From Armillaria gallica (Eukaryota; Basidiomycota; Agaricomycetes; Agaricales; Physalacriaceae): a stretch of 64,000 nt of DNA. Positions 46,206-58,628 of the stretch are shown piece after piece (position 1 is the first letter of the stretch; every line of letters starts with the position of its first letter). The stretch spans positions 620,001 through 684,000 of the forward strand of contig JBANDB010000021.1 in the NCBI GenBank assembly GCA_037576215.1, written 5' to 3'. The translations under genes were made by a program, and so were the position numbers. The notes beneath the pieces were generated by a model that saw only the letters and a program-made list of their open reading frames with translations, did not search any database and was not told where the DNA came from.

Positions 46206-47621
46206 CTACGCCCCTTTCGACAACGAGAACCCGACGGACGACTTGCGACTAAGGTTGTCTAGCATACGAAAGTCGTACTGGTTCCCCGCCATTTGTGATA
46301 CCTGGTCCCTGACACCGAGGGAGATCAGACGCGGACCACCTTCGATGACGACGGTGTCGAGATGCACGGCACCTGCGAGGCTGGAAGTCCCCCGTAGACG
46401 AGACGTGAGCATGTTGATCAAATCCTCAGGTAGACCTGATGTAACACGGATTTTTAGGGTCTTCAGCCGAGGGGCGAGATTGGTACGAGTGTTGCTGGTA
46501 AGGGTGAGGCGGCAAAAGAAGCCAAAATCTGGGGTGACGGGCACTTCTTGAAGTTCGTCGAAGTAATAGGTGTATTTTTCCAAGGTGTGCAATGAAGACG
46601 TGAGAGCCAGTATATCGAGCACGAGGTCATCCGGTATATAGGTATTGTCAAATATCAGGCATTGGAGCTGAGGTGCGCGGGGTAGAGATAGGAAGGATAT
46701 AAGCTCCCTTCCCGGGGATACCGTGCGACCCAGGCCATTGATGGTTAAGGAAACGAGATCTGGAAGACAGAACAAGGGAATGATATCTGAAGAAGCTGTG
46801 GCGGCTATGACTAATAACTGGACTCCGTTCAGGACTGTTGGGGCGGGACGGGGGCCGGTGAAGTCCATTATGGGGTCCGAGAACTTCAGTTTCAGCAAAT
46901 TTATACAGGAAGGCAAGATATGGATGGCGCGTGAGATGGACGAGTGATAGAAGAGGGTGAGGTCAGCGATCTTTTCCCAGGGGAGGGAGAAGTTGTTCTT
47001 CTTCGCCTTATGAAGCTGAACCTCCACGGAGCGCAACGCTGGGGCATTCATAAAAAAGTCCCGGCGCTGGCGTCGAACTTTCTCCCGATAACGTAGGGTG
47101 AGATGCTCGAGACGCGGTAAAGACGGAGCAACTGCTCCTGGAGACGCGGGGAAGAACGGGGTTTTGGTGGAAAAGGTAGCTCGTTTCCATCGATGAGATT
47201 CAGTGCAAAGAACTCTCATGAATTCGCTTTGTCTGGAATCGGGAATGATGTATTCTGGGTACTGGTCTTCATGGTCGTGGATGGAGAACGACAGACTATG
47301 ATTGCCAGACCTGGTGAGGTAAAGATGGAGGCAATCGATACTGGCTTGGGTATACGGCGTCTTGTGGATGTATTCGAAGGTCGACCATAGAGCAGTATTT
47401 AAAAGTGAGACATTGCGCCAGTGCGAGCATACTTGTGGCAAGCGCAGTGCGATCAACTCTTGAGGCCAGTTGAGGTAGTTGTCAGTTCTGTCTGGATGAG
47501 ACGAGCAGGCATGGGCAAAAATTTCGGAGAGGCAGTCATAAGGGAGGCGATTTATGGGGGGAATCGCCGTCATATAGTGATACGGTAGCCCGAAGCTGGT
47601 CGGCGGAAGAAAAATCAGCAA
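46206..47621 (-). CDS. F-box domain protein
   Basis: A single-exon gene of up to 471 residues. The F-box opens with IPPINRLPYDCLSEIFAHAC and continues through LRLPQVCSHWRNVSLLNTALWS, the usual L-P-x-x-x-L-x-x-I-F ... V-C-x-x-W-R pattern of Agaricomycete F-box proteins. The rest contains loose leucine-rich-repeat-like segments (LVSLTINGLGRTVSPGRE; QLQCLIFDNTYIPDDLVLDI). An in-frame ATG 16 codons downstream (MTAIPPINRLP) is the more likely start, since the first residues do not belong to the F-box. Such proteins recruit substrates to SCF ubiquitin ligases, but the target is unknown. A decayed relative lies at 36840-37835. Confidence 0.85.
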   Translation of the reverse strand: MLIFLPPTSFGLPYHYMTAIPPINRLPYDCLSEIFAHACSSHPDRTDNYLNWPQELIALRLPQVCSHWRNVSLLNTALWSTFEYIHKTPYTQASIDCLHLYLTRSGNHSLSFSIHDHEDQYPEYIIPDSRQSEFMRVLCTESHRWKRATFSTKTPFFPASPGAVAPSLPRLEHLTLRYREKVRRQRRDFFMNAPALRSVEVQLHKAKKNNFSLPWEKIADLTLFYHSSISRAIHILPSCINLLKLKFSDPIMDFTGPRPAPTVLNGVQLLVIAATASSDIIPLFCLPDLVSLTINGLGRTVSPGRELISFLSLPRAPQLQCLIFDNTYIPDDLVLDILALTSSLHTLEKYTYYFDELQEVPVTPDFGFFCRLTLTSNTRTNLAPRLKTLKIRVTSGLPEDLINMLTSRLRGTSSLAGAVHLDTVVIEGGPRLISLGVRDQVSQMAGNQYDFRMLDNLSRKSSVGFSLSKGA

Positions 47622-47938
47622 CAGAGAAGTTGATGGTCATATTTCTCTTACAAAATTTGGTAGAGGCAAAAATAAAGAAGAACTTTCGGAGAGGCAGATA
47701 TTTCTTGTGGTGGTGGTGGTGGTCACGAAGGATGGAAAAGAAGTCTAAGAACGAAAACTTTCTTGGAAATCATTCAGTTTCCGCACGTGATCGCGATGGC
47801 ATAATGTTGATTATATCATCACTTAGGAACCTGGTGGCTGTGTGACAGCTACTTCGGTCCTGACCACCGTGTCTGTCTCTTTAACTTTCCATCTCCAATT
47901 TCCCGTCGTCGTCAGTGCGACGCGCAGGGCGAGCAGTC
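47622..47938. other. Divergent promoter region of the F-box and MON2 genes
   Basis: About 320 nt between outward starts. A short GTG triplet run lies at about 47707-47721. A CT-rich stretch precedes the MON2 ATG. Confidence 0.5.
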
Positions 47939-50900
47939 ATGAGTTCGCTTGCCTTCTTGGTCACCGAGCTTCAGGTTTGTGCCCCGTAATGTCAGGGAAC
48001 TCTTGTCTAACGTCCATGGCCCAGTCTCTCGCCAGTGAGACGAGAAGGAAGCATCCAGATATCCGTGAGGTGCACATCTATACCGGTCTTGTTGGATACC
48101 GGAGGGAGTAGCTGATGTGTACGATGGGAAGGCCGCAGAAAAATCTCTTGCAATATTACGTGCATCGCCGGAACAGGCGACGGCGAGCTTGGCTTCAGGT
48201 ACGCGTGGGTATCCCTGGTAGCCTGGATATCGCTCATGGTACCGTAGATGGACCTCAGTCTGATGACCTATTGCGGCCTGTGTTCATGGGATGTGCGACA
48301 AGGAATGCAAAGGTCGTCGCGATATCCTTGGGGTCGCTGCAGCGCCTGATAGCCTTGAAAGCCGTACCACAGTCTGCGGTGGCTCTCATCATAACGACGA
48401 TGAGCGACGCTATAAGCCAAGGAGTCGACATTCAACTTCGAATACTGCAGACACTGCTGTCGCTCATTACCAACTTCCCTGCCGTGCACGGACCAATGCT
48501 GGGTGACGTACGTGTTCAGCTCTATTCTACCGTTGTCATTGAGCAACGTTTGTGTAGGCGCTGCTGTTATGCTTCAAACTACAAGAGTCGAAGATAGCGG
48601 TGGTATCATCCACAGCAGCAGCAACTCTCCGGCAGCTCGTGATGTTTGTCGTCGACAAAATGGTGGATGAAGATAGGAAGGATGACGTGCCCGCAGACGA
48701 GATGTCAGAGGTGAAGCTGCCAGACGGTACCACGAAGACGCTCGGACCTTCTGCGCGCGACGCGTTTGCAGTGTTTGAGGATCTCTGTCTACTCGCGAAC
48801 GCCGAAAAGCCGCATTTTCTCAAGCTGGATTTCCTTCACAAGACCTTTGCGCTAGAGCTGATCGAAAGCGTACTCACCAATTATCACGACTTGTTCCGGC
48901 GCCACGCAGAAATGACCCTTTTGCTCCGTCATCACCTCTGTCCACTGCTCCTGAAAGCTATCTCGGAACGACCGATATTCCCGCTAACCCTACGATGCAC
49001 CCGAGTTATCTTTCTCCTTTTGAAGCAATTCTCTTTGGAACTGCAAACCGAGTCCGAAGTTTTTCTCATGCTTTTCATCAAAATCATTACCGAGGATCCA
49101 GAAGCGCCTCAATGGATGCGCGTTCTAGCGATGGAGATTATGCGTGGGCTCTGTAGTGATGCCGAGCTTATGCGAAATGTTTGGGATCGCTATGATGCCC
49201 AAGGGGCGGGATCCAAAGTGTTCACTTCGCTGATATCAGCCTTGAATCGTCTGGTTACGGAGAAACCAGCCTTACTTGGTGTGGGTAGCCAAATGTCGGG
49301 GGTTGGGGTACATTCGGAGTCCGGGTCGTTGTCTGCATCCAGCTCAGGTTATAGCTTGGATATGGGAGGCATGGCAGCTATCGCAAGCGCTACCGTGTCA
49401 GGCGTCGTCGGAATGATGGGTACGAGCGGAGGCCTAAGTCTTCAAGGATCTGCAATGAAGCTGCAATGGTATGATTTACATTAATCACTTCCGCCTTCTC
49501 GTGAACTTACTCCGTTTGGTTGACAGCATTGATCAATTGGACAAGGCAGATTCTCCTCCAATACCAGAATCGTATATCTACCTATTAGGCATCCAGTGCT
49601 TGGTATCACTCTGTGAAGGATTCGCGTCTTTTACCGGTCCATTGTACACTTCTATCGTCATACAGAAACCGCGCGCCGCAGGAGAAGCCGTGAACCGGGC
49701 TCCTCCAGCCCTTGACCTATCCACGCTACCGGCAGATGATATCACCACGAAACATCTTCACATCGTCCGTGATATAATAGAGAGTGGCTGGCCTGCTTTG
49801 CTAGCGGCGTTATCCTTTGTCATCTCTACTAACCTTTCCGACGAGCTGTTTGCAGACGTGCTGGCCAGCTACCAAGCAGTCACCAACGTATCCGGAATGC
49901 TTGGCTTGACAACTTCACGGGACGCTTTCTTCACCAGTCTGTCCAAGTTTTCGGTTCCTTCGCGCGTCGTACACAGCCTTGACACGTACACGGATGTCCA
50001 GACACCCCGCTCGGCAAGCGGGTCGCTATCCGAGAATTTGGGTTTCACAGGTCCCACTGGACCTCCAGGTCTGTCGGAGAGGAACCTAGCGTGCCTAAAG
50101 GTGCTCCTCTCGAGCGCTATGTTTCTCGCAGGAAGTCTTGGTGGAAGCTGGTTTCAGATTCTAGAGGTCCTGCAGAACGCCGAGTACGTGTTGACGTGGA
50201 AGGGCGGACCGCAGGGAACGCCAAGCAAAAGGCATCCATTCGGACATCCGCAGGGGAGTCGGTCGATGTCAGTGTCGGGAGCACCACCTGTCCCACACCC
50301 TGCTCCCCCTCGCCATCCTATATTAAGTGATTTGGATTCAGAAACACTTCAAAACGGCATTCAAAGGCTATTTGATGCCTCCAAGAACTTGGATGACGTC
50401 GCGTTCAAGTATTTCATTGATGCCTTGTGCAGGTTGAGTGCTGAAATGGTTGATATGCAGTCAGATGGAGGGAATATTATTTTAGAGACCGACAGCGTGG
50501 AAGAGTTGAGCAGCGTTGGTTTGTCGCCGGTTCTGGATGCTTCTAGTCGAAGGCGGATTAGCGGAATTCATATACCTCGCTCGGTGGTAGGTCGTTTTCG
50601 ACGGTTCGGTATGTCATCTGGCTGATTTATGTCCAATAGCGTTCTGGCGACTTTGGAATAGGGAAGCTGGGTGGTATCGCGAGGTTAAATATCCATCGAC
50701 TGATATACCGCTCGCCCGATGTCGCTTGGGATAAGACGACAAGCCATCTTTTATCCATCATCCGACTTCAATTTGCGCCTCAGGCCATTCGCATACAAGC
50801 GGCTCGCGTTCTTGATGACATTCTGGAGACTGTACCGCGAAATCTCAGTGCGACAGCCGAGTTGCAGGCGCCGGTGCAAAAACGCGTGCTGGACGTCCTG

Positions 50901-53900
50901 TCTCAGCAAGTCATGCCCGATTACTCCACACCGGCCTCTCATTCTTCGACTAGCGTAGAGCTTCGGAAGATGGGTCTCGAGACCCTCCACCAAATTCTCC
51001 AATCGTCGGGACATACACTGGTGGTGGGCTGGGAGACGATCTTCGCTATGCTAGGGAGCGTATGCAGGCCTCCTCCAAAATCTAGGTCATCTTCGATAGA
51101 CTCCGTGGCAGCGTTAAGTGCCGCGTCGTCGCCAACGGTGAGATCTAAACCGTTGCCACTGGGTTTGGGCATGCCTTCGGAGAAGAGTAACAATGCGCTG
51201 ATCAAGATCGCATTTCAATCCCTAACGCTTGTTTGCGATTCAGTGACAGCCCTATCCCCCGACCATCTACGCTTGTGCATCAGCACTCTCGGGCAGTTTG
51301 GCAAGCAGTCGGACACGAATATCGCGCTTACCGCTGCTGCCAGTCTACTTTGGAGCGTTTCAGATGCTATACAGTCAAAACGGAAACACGCGGAGAAGGA
51401 ACCGGAATACAGCGCGCTTTGGATGTTCCTCCTTCTCGAGGTATTGGGGTTATGCACCGATCCTCGACCCGAAGTACGAGATGGTGCCATCCAGACGCTG
51501 TTCAGGACAATGCAGTTGTATGGCGGTACACTGAGCCTGGAAACATGGGACCAGTGCATCTGGAAGGTCACTTTCCCTCTGTTGGATTCTCTGTCGGAGG
51601 AGCTTAGGCGGCATTCGTCGGAGGAAGAGGGCGCCTCTTCCTCCGACCAGGCCTGGGACGCGTCCAAGATCCTCGCCCTTCAGTCTATTGGGTCGATCTT
51701 CCACGACTTCCTGGCCTCGAAGATACTGCACTTGGAGTCGCTCAAAGAGGCGTGGAATGTCTTTGTGAACCACATACAGGAGTCCGTCCTCATTGACCAT
51801 CGGACGATTAGCGCGCCGGCGCTACGGTGTCTCGAGAAAGCTTTGAAAGCTTCGTCGTCTGCACCATCTGAAGTGAAAGAACGTGTTTCTGACGTATGGG
51901 AACGTGTTTGGCAGTCCATCGATGCTATCGGTGAGGCTATCCTGCGGAGAAGTGGGTCCCAGACGCCTTCGAAATCTTTCGCCGAGGGAGGGCCCCCCAA
52001 GCCGTTCACACAAGAGAGTCTGGTTGCCTTTGTTGATGTCATACAGTCCACACGCACTGTCAGCCGCGTGGTGAGTGGCACTGAATGGCCGTTGGATCGG
52101 ATTACTAGACTTATGGGGATCCTCAAAGGTGAGGAGATCGTAGTTTTGTTTTTCTTTCGATTGCTCAATGTAATGTACAGGCATTTTGACCTATCCTAGT
52201 TCCCCTGATTACAGGCCAGACATTGACGCTCTTCCTCCCCTTCAGGTAGGTGAACTATCGCAAGTGCGAGCATCCAGTCATCTCACTTTCTTTCGCAGTC
52301 TGTGGTGATGGAGACGATAAGCGCCATCGACCTATCCGTTGCAGGATCCCCATCACTTATTATGCGAGATCTATCGGAGTTTGCCACTCTTGCCTTCCTT
52401 GCTGCTTTTGATGTGCAAATGAGCAGCGGAAGTCAGATACCCCAGAAGCGAATCACATATATCGCACTGTCGAAGCGGACGATGCCGATGCTTGTCGATC
52501 TGTTCACCAAGTACAAGGACCTGGTAGCTATCTACGTTGATGGAACACTCGAGGCTGTGTTATCTGTAAGTGCTCGAAAAAATACATCAGTTGATGTTCT
52601 TAAGATTCTGTCCCAGGCGTATTCCATACCTATCAAGCTCAAGTACGATTGTCCACCCGCATCAAAGTTTGGGAAAGATCTGCCGCTGTGGAAGACTGCA
52701 ACAACATGTTTCCTGCGGATCGTCAAAGAACTCTCGCACCAAATCAATGCCCTGAGTTCAGGTAGGTGCATCTTATTGCGATGTTGATTCTACTGACGGA
52801 ATCTTTCATAGATATTCCTGATGAGCGTATCGAGGGCATTTGGAGACAAGTCATCGATGTCTTCCGGGGAGGAATTCTTGCCGACTGGTGGGTTTCCTCG
52901 TATACCCTTGTTACCTCTTCTCATTCCGTGCCACTAGCTCACCAGCCGAAGAGTTTCCCTTGGACGTCCAGGAAGCTGAAGAAAACTTTGATCTTGCTCT
53001 CGTCGCTGCGCTCGAAATTGATGTGGTACCACATTTCGGCGATCCCCGACTTCCTGATTCGCTTGTTTCTCAACTGGCGAAGATCCTACACCGCGGAAGT
53101 TTGCTTTATGAATCGGATGCAGGACCTACATCGCCTCGCAGTCCGAGTCCAGAAGGCGCCGTGAAGACCGTATCTCCGAACACTGCCGAATTCGTCAACG
53201 TCAACATTGGCCATGGCAGTACTGATTCAGGATTCTTGTTGCCAAGAGAACGTTTCTCTTATTGGTGTTTCGACCTCCTCTTCTTGATATGCTCCAACAC
53301 TACCAAAGGTGATCGCTTTGTGCTTATCAAGAAAGATCATTCAGTACTCACCTGCGTTCATCTCAGATCAAGAGCGCTCCAGGAAGCGCCTTGCAGCACT
53401 CAGCATGCCGTCTCTTCTGAACCGGTGTCGAGCAACGTTGGTTGGATACGTGGCAGATGAGGCCCTGCGCGGAAACCTACCTTTCCCCAGGTTTGTGGAG
53501 CCTTGTATAGCCTATACTATATCATGATTGATAAACAAATAGGGCTCGGGAGGATGAACTTCTGTACGTGTTGCGAAAGATGTTAGAGCTCAAGCTTTGG
53601 TCAGGGTCTTTGTGGGCGGCCCTATCCGAAGATCCTTCAAAGAATTGTGTCGATCAGCCTGGTATGCTTCCATTGCAACTACTCCAACTTGTGTTGATGT
53701 CGTCTACAGCTTTAGATACATCCTTGACGCCGTCATCACTCATTGCGGATGCTGTAAAACGCTCGTCAGTAGCACATCTATTTCATTTTTATGGAGTACT
53801 GTGCGAAATCGCGTCGATACCCCGGAAAACGCCGTCGACTTGGACTATTTCACCCACAACAGCAGGCACTTCATCCTTGAATGGTCATACGGAGAACATT

Positions 53901-53984
53901 AATGGAGCAGTGCAGTTAGATGCCCGAGATCTGTCACGCCAGTGTTTGAAGGAGGTGGGCAAGGAGATGGGCGTATCATATTGA
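47939..53984 (+). CDS. mon2: MON2 homologue, Golgi/endosome trafficking scaffold
   Basis: A large multi-exon gene of roughly 1,700 residues, beginning MSSLAFLVTELQ at 47939 (exon 1 ends 47974), then TRRKHPDIREAAEKSLAILR over two small exons, and ending CLKEVGKEMGVSY. Long open exons at 48600-49470, about 49529-50592, 50862-52130 and 52302-53290 all lie in order and join through short GT-AG introns. The sequence is HEAT-like helices throughout. Features of the Mon2/BIG family are visible: ARDAFAVFEDLCLLANAEKPHFLKL (DCB-HUS region), LTLRCTRVIFLLLKQFSLEL, and the C-terminal Mon2 part including RKMGLETLHQILQSSGHTL and ALQSIGSIFHDFLASKIL. There is no Sec7 catalytic domain, as expected for MON2. 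In yeast the protein works with Dop1 and Neo1 on trans-Golgi and endosomal membranes. Exact borders of the small exons (48010-48570, 53290-53560) are less certain. Confidence 0.9.
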
Positions 53985-54197
53985 TAAATCTGCATTCATG
54001 TACTAATTTTTACTTTCATGTTCACATAATGATAGGATGGATCACAAGTTAAACAGGATTATCCTTTCCCTCCCCCCCAGTGGTCTTCTTGGCGGCAAGA
54101 AATTTCATGCTGAGTCACCACTGGAGGAACGGCTGAGCTCCTTATCATAGCACAGAAGATTTCACTTTCATTTCATATGATTAGGCATAGTCTATGG

Positions 54198-55840
54198 TTA
54201 ATCACCTCCTTGTTGGATCTTGGAGATTTGATGCCGAACCTCCTCGAACGAATACACCTCAGCGTCAGACTTGCGCCGTGATAGACGATAGTCGACAAAG
54301 TTCATAGACAGTGTCAGGCGAAGAGCGCCCTCCGTGGGCTTTGTACAGCGAAAGTGTACGACAGCGTTGTTCGTCATTTCTGAAAAGTGAATGCCTCCCA
54401 GATAAATGGCGGGTGTCGTAACAGAACGGAAGCCGAGGAAGTTCAGACATGGCCACTCATGAAGGCCATCTAGACATTGGGACTAAGAAGTAAACTTCAG
54501 CAGTCGAACCTGTAGATGTAGGTCGAGACCTACAATTATATTCGTTTCGTCCTCCGCTTCGAAGGTCTCCCAGTCGACTTGCACTCGAAGGATTTCCAAA
54601 TGCTTGCATTGTCTTATAGCATCAACTTTCAAGTGATCTCATATCAAGACACCATCCACCGCTGCGCTTGAATTTTGGTTGGGCGCACAACTCCAAAAGT
54701 GTATCGGCGTGTTTGGGAAGGATCTCGCCCCAGAACCTCAAGGAGACGTCAACATGACTGGGATTCGCTGACTGTTTGGGGACGAGTGTCATGGATTTGA
54801 CGCCAGAGTATGACTCGAGATACTCCAAGAGGGCATTATTTACAATATCCACAGACACGTCTTGTAGACAAATTTTCTCGATTCGCAGGGCGGACCAAAA
54901 CTCCGGAGCGACATCGCCGATGTGGATCCGGAGGGAAGTTAAATGGTGCAGATGCGGCACGATTAATGGAACGTCTTGTGCGGGGAGGAAGCCAGCGCCC
55001 CGGATGGCTAGCTGTTCTACGCGACTGTATTTTCCTTTTGGAAGGCCAGAGAATATGCTCGATGCAGTAACAGGTGCCCCCTCCGTGTCTCGTAGGACCA
55101 AAAGACCTAAACGCGTTAAATTGGGACTACGAGCAACAAGGGGAGGGACGATATCAAGTATGTGTGTGCCGCCGAAGCCGATATGTCCAAGATCATGGAA
55201 TTCAGAGTATGATGTTTGAGTAGGAGATTGTTCATGAAAATCGATGTTGAGATGGGAAAGAAGCGGAAGCCTGCTCAGAGCGAGCATTATGGAGTCTACT
55301 GAAGACGGACTCAGCTCTCCCAGATGAAAGTGATAAAAACTACAGGTTCGAATATTAGTATGAAGTATATAGAATATAAAGGAAATTATTCACTGTAATG
55401 AGCGTAAGGAGACCAGGGATGGAATAGCCTCAAGGAGACGTTTCTCATTCAAGCGAATATCTCTCCCTCGTCCGTTGGTTATTATATGCCATAGTGTTTC
55501 GTTTTCATACGACGGGTCAAAAGATCCATGAATAAGAAGACGTTGAATGTGCTGAGCTAGATCTGCCCTCGTCTTCAGTGCCTTAAGAAATGCTAGGCAT
55601 TTCCGATAACGGCGGGATCGAGTGAGAGAAATTGATACTGTTTCGAATACGAGAGGAGTCGCGACAGAGCAGAGCTTCTTAGAGGCTAGACGCAAGTTCC
55701 GCCTCTCTTCCTGGTCGAGCTAGAATGAAAAAAAGGATGAATCAGTGTGATTCGTCTGGATGGTATTCCCGATCAGTTCAACATACTAGAGATGCGATCT
55801 TGTATAGAAATTCAAAAGGGAGTGCTGAGAGTAACATCAT
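54198..55840 (-). CDS. F-box-like protein with one doubtful junction
   Basis: Exons 55840-55787, 55719-55394, 55339 to about 54650, about 54625-54534 and 54482-54198 give roughly 470 residues. An F-box-like start reads LPFEFLYKIASLLDQEERRN with LRLASKKLCSVATPLVFETV; the remainder is LRR-like (SRLPLLSHLNIDF; SPNLTRLGLLVLRD; HHLTSLRIHIGDVAPEFWSA). The frame of exon 3 ends at a stop (54622-54624), yet a second frame shifted by one base continues with a convincing protein stretch (VDAIRQCKHLEILRVQVDWE) and then, after a normal 51-nt intron, NFLGFRSVTTPAIYLGGIHF to a TAA at 54198. The link needs either an unusually short intron of about 34 nt, an alternative of about 77 nt, or a frameshift. The 3' part is therefore real sequence of this gene, but it may be broken. 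Confidence 0.65.
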
Positions 55841-56687
55841 ATAACCGTGGCTCGTGGTCTAGTGGATGTTAAATGAAGACAAAGTTGAATCTTGATGATT
55901 GATTGACAAGCTGTAGGACTGGTGAACTGTGACGGTCACCACACGTGAGTTGCAAGCTTGCCGGAAATGCCATGGCAACGATCCCGGTACCAAAGTTGAA
56001 TCCCGGGCGTAGTAGAATTGAATGGTCCAATCCGGGACATTATCTGCAGCGGCGGCATACACTCCTGCCCAAGGGGGAGGCGCGGCTAAAATCCGGCACA
56101 TAGGGTAGGGGTCCAAGCCTTAAACGCGAAAGTGACACACACTTTGCATGCCCTATTTTAGGCTATATAGCACTGTAGGACTTACCTGGCGGTTCAATTT
56201 ATCTTTATTTCAATGGCTTCATATGAATACAGTTTTTTTCATGTTGAAATACTCATCCAGGATGTCTACAGCCCACGATGTTGATCGAGAAATTGGGCGC
56301 CTGCTCCTGCTTCCGCTATGTAATGTACCGCTGGTTAGTACACGTGTCCTTCGCCAAAGTGAAGTAGGGTAGCCAGCCGGCAACTCTCGGCATCTGACCG
56401 GCACATACCGGCGTCTGTCCGATAGCTAAGATTATGTAGCTAAGCTGCCCCAATATGTATATACTACTACCGTATATGGCAGATGAGGGGTCCAGCTCAT
56501 TCTTAAACGCGAAAATGTACGTCATGTGTGATTTTTGAATCCCGCCTCCCCCTTGCTCCTGCCACCAGCGTGCAATATTACTAATTTGATCCATGCGGTA
56601 GCCGCATTGTTTCTCACGGAGAAGCTGCACGTATATAAAGAAACATTCTTCATCCGAATACTCGTTCACCCCATTTCCACCAACGAC
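55841..56687. other. Divergent intergenic region
   Basis: Between the F-box-like gene (minus) and BTB copy 2 (plus). Only short ORFs are seen. A possible start upstream of 56688 in the BTB frame uses no ATG and is ignored. Confidence 0.45.
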
Positions 56688-58628
56688 ATGCTCCTGACCA
56701 AAACACAGTCTGACGAGTGGATCTCAGTGCGTCGACTCAAATCGTACTTCTCCCTTCCAGTCATCAGAGCTGTCGGAAAGCGTACACTACGGAGCGAGCC
56801 GTTTGGATTGGGGTGGACCGCAGAATGCGTCGTTCAGATTCAACTCATTGGCAACACAAATCCAAAATTGCAGGCATTATGTAATTTGTACATTTTGCCG
56901 AGCTCGACACTTACCCGGCCTGGTACCCTGTCCTCCTGCACATCGGTCGAGTCGACGCCCGAGCAGGTGAGGATGGTCAAAATTCCAATTACAAAAAAGG
57001 CTTGCATTGGAGCATTTATCCTGCAAGAGTCCGCATTTCAAGGAAAGTCAAGTCTGGCCGTCAAAGTCATGGTCACTTTTCCATACGACGTTGCTCCTCA
57101 TGTCGCTGTCCCGAGCGTTATTCTGCCAGACGTGGCTTCCCCCGAAGTATCTCTCCCAGATACTGCTCCTCCGGATGTTGCTGTCCCGGACGTTCTCCCG
57201 CCTGATGTCACTCTTCCATCTGTTGGTTCCCCCGAGGTCACTCCTCCAGACATTGGACCCCCTGAGGAGACTCTCCCACAGATTCCTCGACCAGATCCCG
57301 CTCTTACATATTGGTCAAGAGTTTTAAAGGTTATGAAGTCTACCCTTGACAACGACGGTAAACTGCCCATTGATCTTAAATTCATGGTGCGTACACGCAT
57401 ATCGCCTCGTGGACGTATCGGCTCCCCGAAGGCGATCTTCGCGAGCAGTGTTCTGGTGGAAGGATACACACCTTACTTGGATAAATGTATGTGATTGATT
57501 CCGATGAGTTGTGAGGTTGCTAATATTTGATACTTTCAGACATAAATACGGGCGCATCGTTAGTTGATCTGGATTCCGATGGTCATGAAGATACGGCGTG
57601 GGATGCGTACGATTATGACACAGATAGTGATTTCGATTTTGATGATACTGCCAATCTTGACGCGGTGGATATTGATACCGCGGTGACGCCTACGACAGGT
57701 AATTTTTTGTTCCACTTGCAACACAAGTATGGACTAGCTCATATATACTCATGATTAGATTTTGATTTCGACACCTTCGAACCAGCATCTGAAGAGCCGT
57801 TTTCGTCAAACCATCCTCCATCAGCGTCACCGATGCTATGCCCACCGAGGTCACCAGTAGCACGAACTGCGCCAGTATCTCCTTTGGATGCTGACACGGC
57901 GCCAGAAACAACAGAGGATGCATCCGAGTCTTCTGATAGGCCGTCATCGCTGTTTTCTCGTAGGGACGATATCCATGAAAAACGCGTGCGAAGACCAGCA
58001 CGCTTGGGAACCATCTGGCATGTTAAGGACACCGCATATACGACGTGAGCTGCTTTCTTTGGAGTTGTGAGGGGGGGCCTGATCATGTCTTCTAGCTGGA
58101 AAGCTCTTCTTGCATATCTATACACTCAAGAAATATCCTTCGCATCTCTCAAGTCAAATGGAACTCCTCGGATCACGGACAAAGATGCATGCTCACCAAA
58201 GTCGATGTATCGTTTGGCTGTGAAGGTGAGAAATCTCGGTTTCAAAGCACGATTTCTACTGACTTCCCATTAGGCAGACCTCGGTAACCTCAAAGAAATG
58301 GCGTTCGAAAGCATTCGTTCACAATTGACGCCAAGTAACATCGTCGCCGAGGTCTTTTCCAAGTTCACTCACAGGTACGTGCTTGAATTCATGCTCATTA
58401 GAGTCACTAATAGTTGCACTTAGGTACCCCGAAGTACTTGATATGGAGGTGCGATACCTGCTCGAGCAGTTTACTGACCCTCTGGTGTATCCTGAGTGGG
58501 AAAGGAAGATGGTGGAGGTCGGGCGTGGGGCTTGTCCGCAGGGCGCTACGGTGGTGAACCGGGTGATGCGTTGGACTCTGTTAGATCGGGTGCCTTTGAA
58601 TGAGAGCTCTGAGTCTTCTGCATGTTAA
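56688..58628 (+). CDS. BTB/POZ domain protein (copy 2) with Pro-Asp-Val repeat insert
   Basis: Six exons: 56688-57486, 57540-57698, 57759-58044, 58096-58225, 58274-58374 and 58424-58628, giving 559 residues. The N-terminal MATH-like half (residues about 1-270) contains an insert, about residues 134-205, made of short repeats around P-D-V (SPEVSLPDTAPPDVAVPDVL) that copy 1 lacks. Then comes an acidic linker (YDYDTDSDFDFDDTANLDAV), a basic patch (KRVRRPARLGTIWHVKD), and the BTB-like part: WKALLAYLYTQEISFASLKS, SPKSMYRLAVKADLGNLKEM, FESIRSQLTPSNIVAEVFSK and RYPEVLDMEVRYLLEQF. Introns 3, 4 and 5 sit at the same codons and phases as in copy 1 and exon 4 has the same length (130 nt), so the two genes are true paralogues. 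A substrate-adaptor role is inferred from the BTB domain only. Confidence 0.8.
57087..57300 (+). repeat. Degenerate tandem repeat encoding Pro-Asp/Glu-Val units
   Basis: About 14 units of roughly 15 nt with consensus CC-x-GA-x-GT-x-x-CT, in frame inside exon 1 of BTB copy 2. Each unit encodes P-(D/E)-V/I plus two variable residues. Unit divergence shows it is not a recent expansion. Confidence 0.75.

Noticed and set aside
51215..52184. Minus-strand ORFs of 116-162 codons inside MON2
   Set aside because: Antisense shadows of a long coding exon, with no motif of their own.
56535..56687. N-terminal extension of BTB copy 2
   Set aside because: The extension would start at a TTG. The ATG at 56688 aligns with the start of BTB copy 1.
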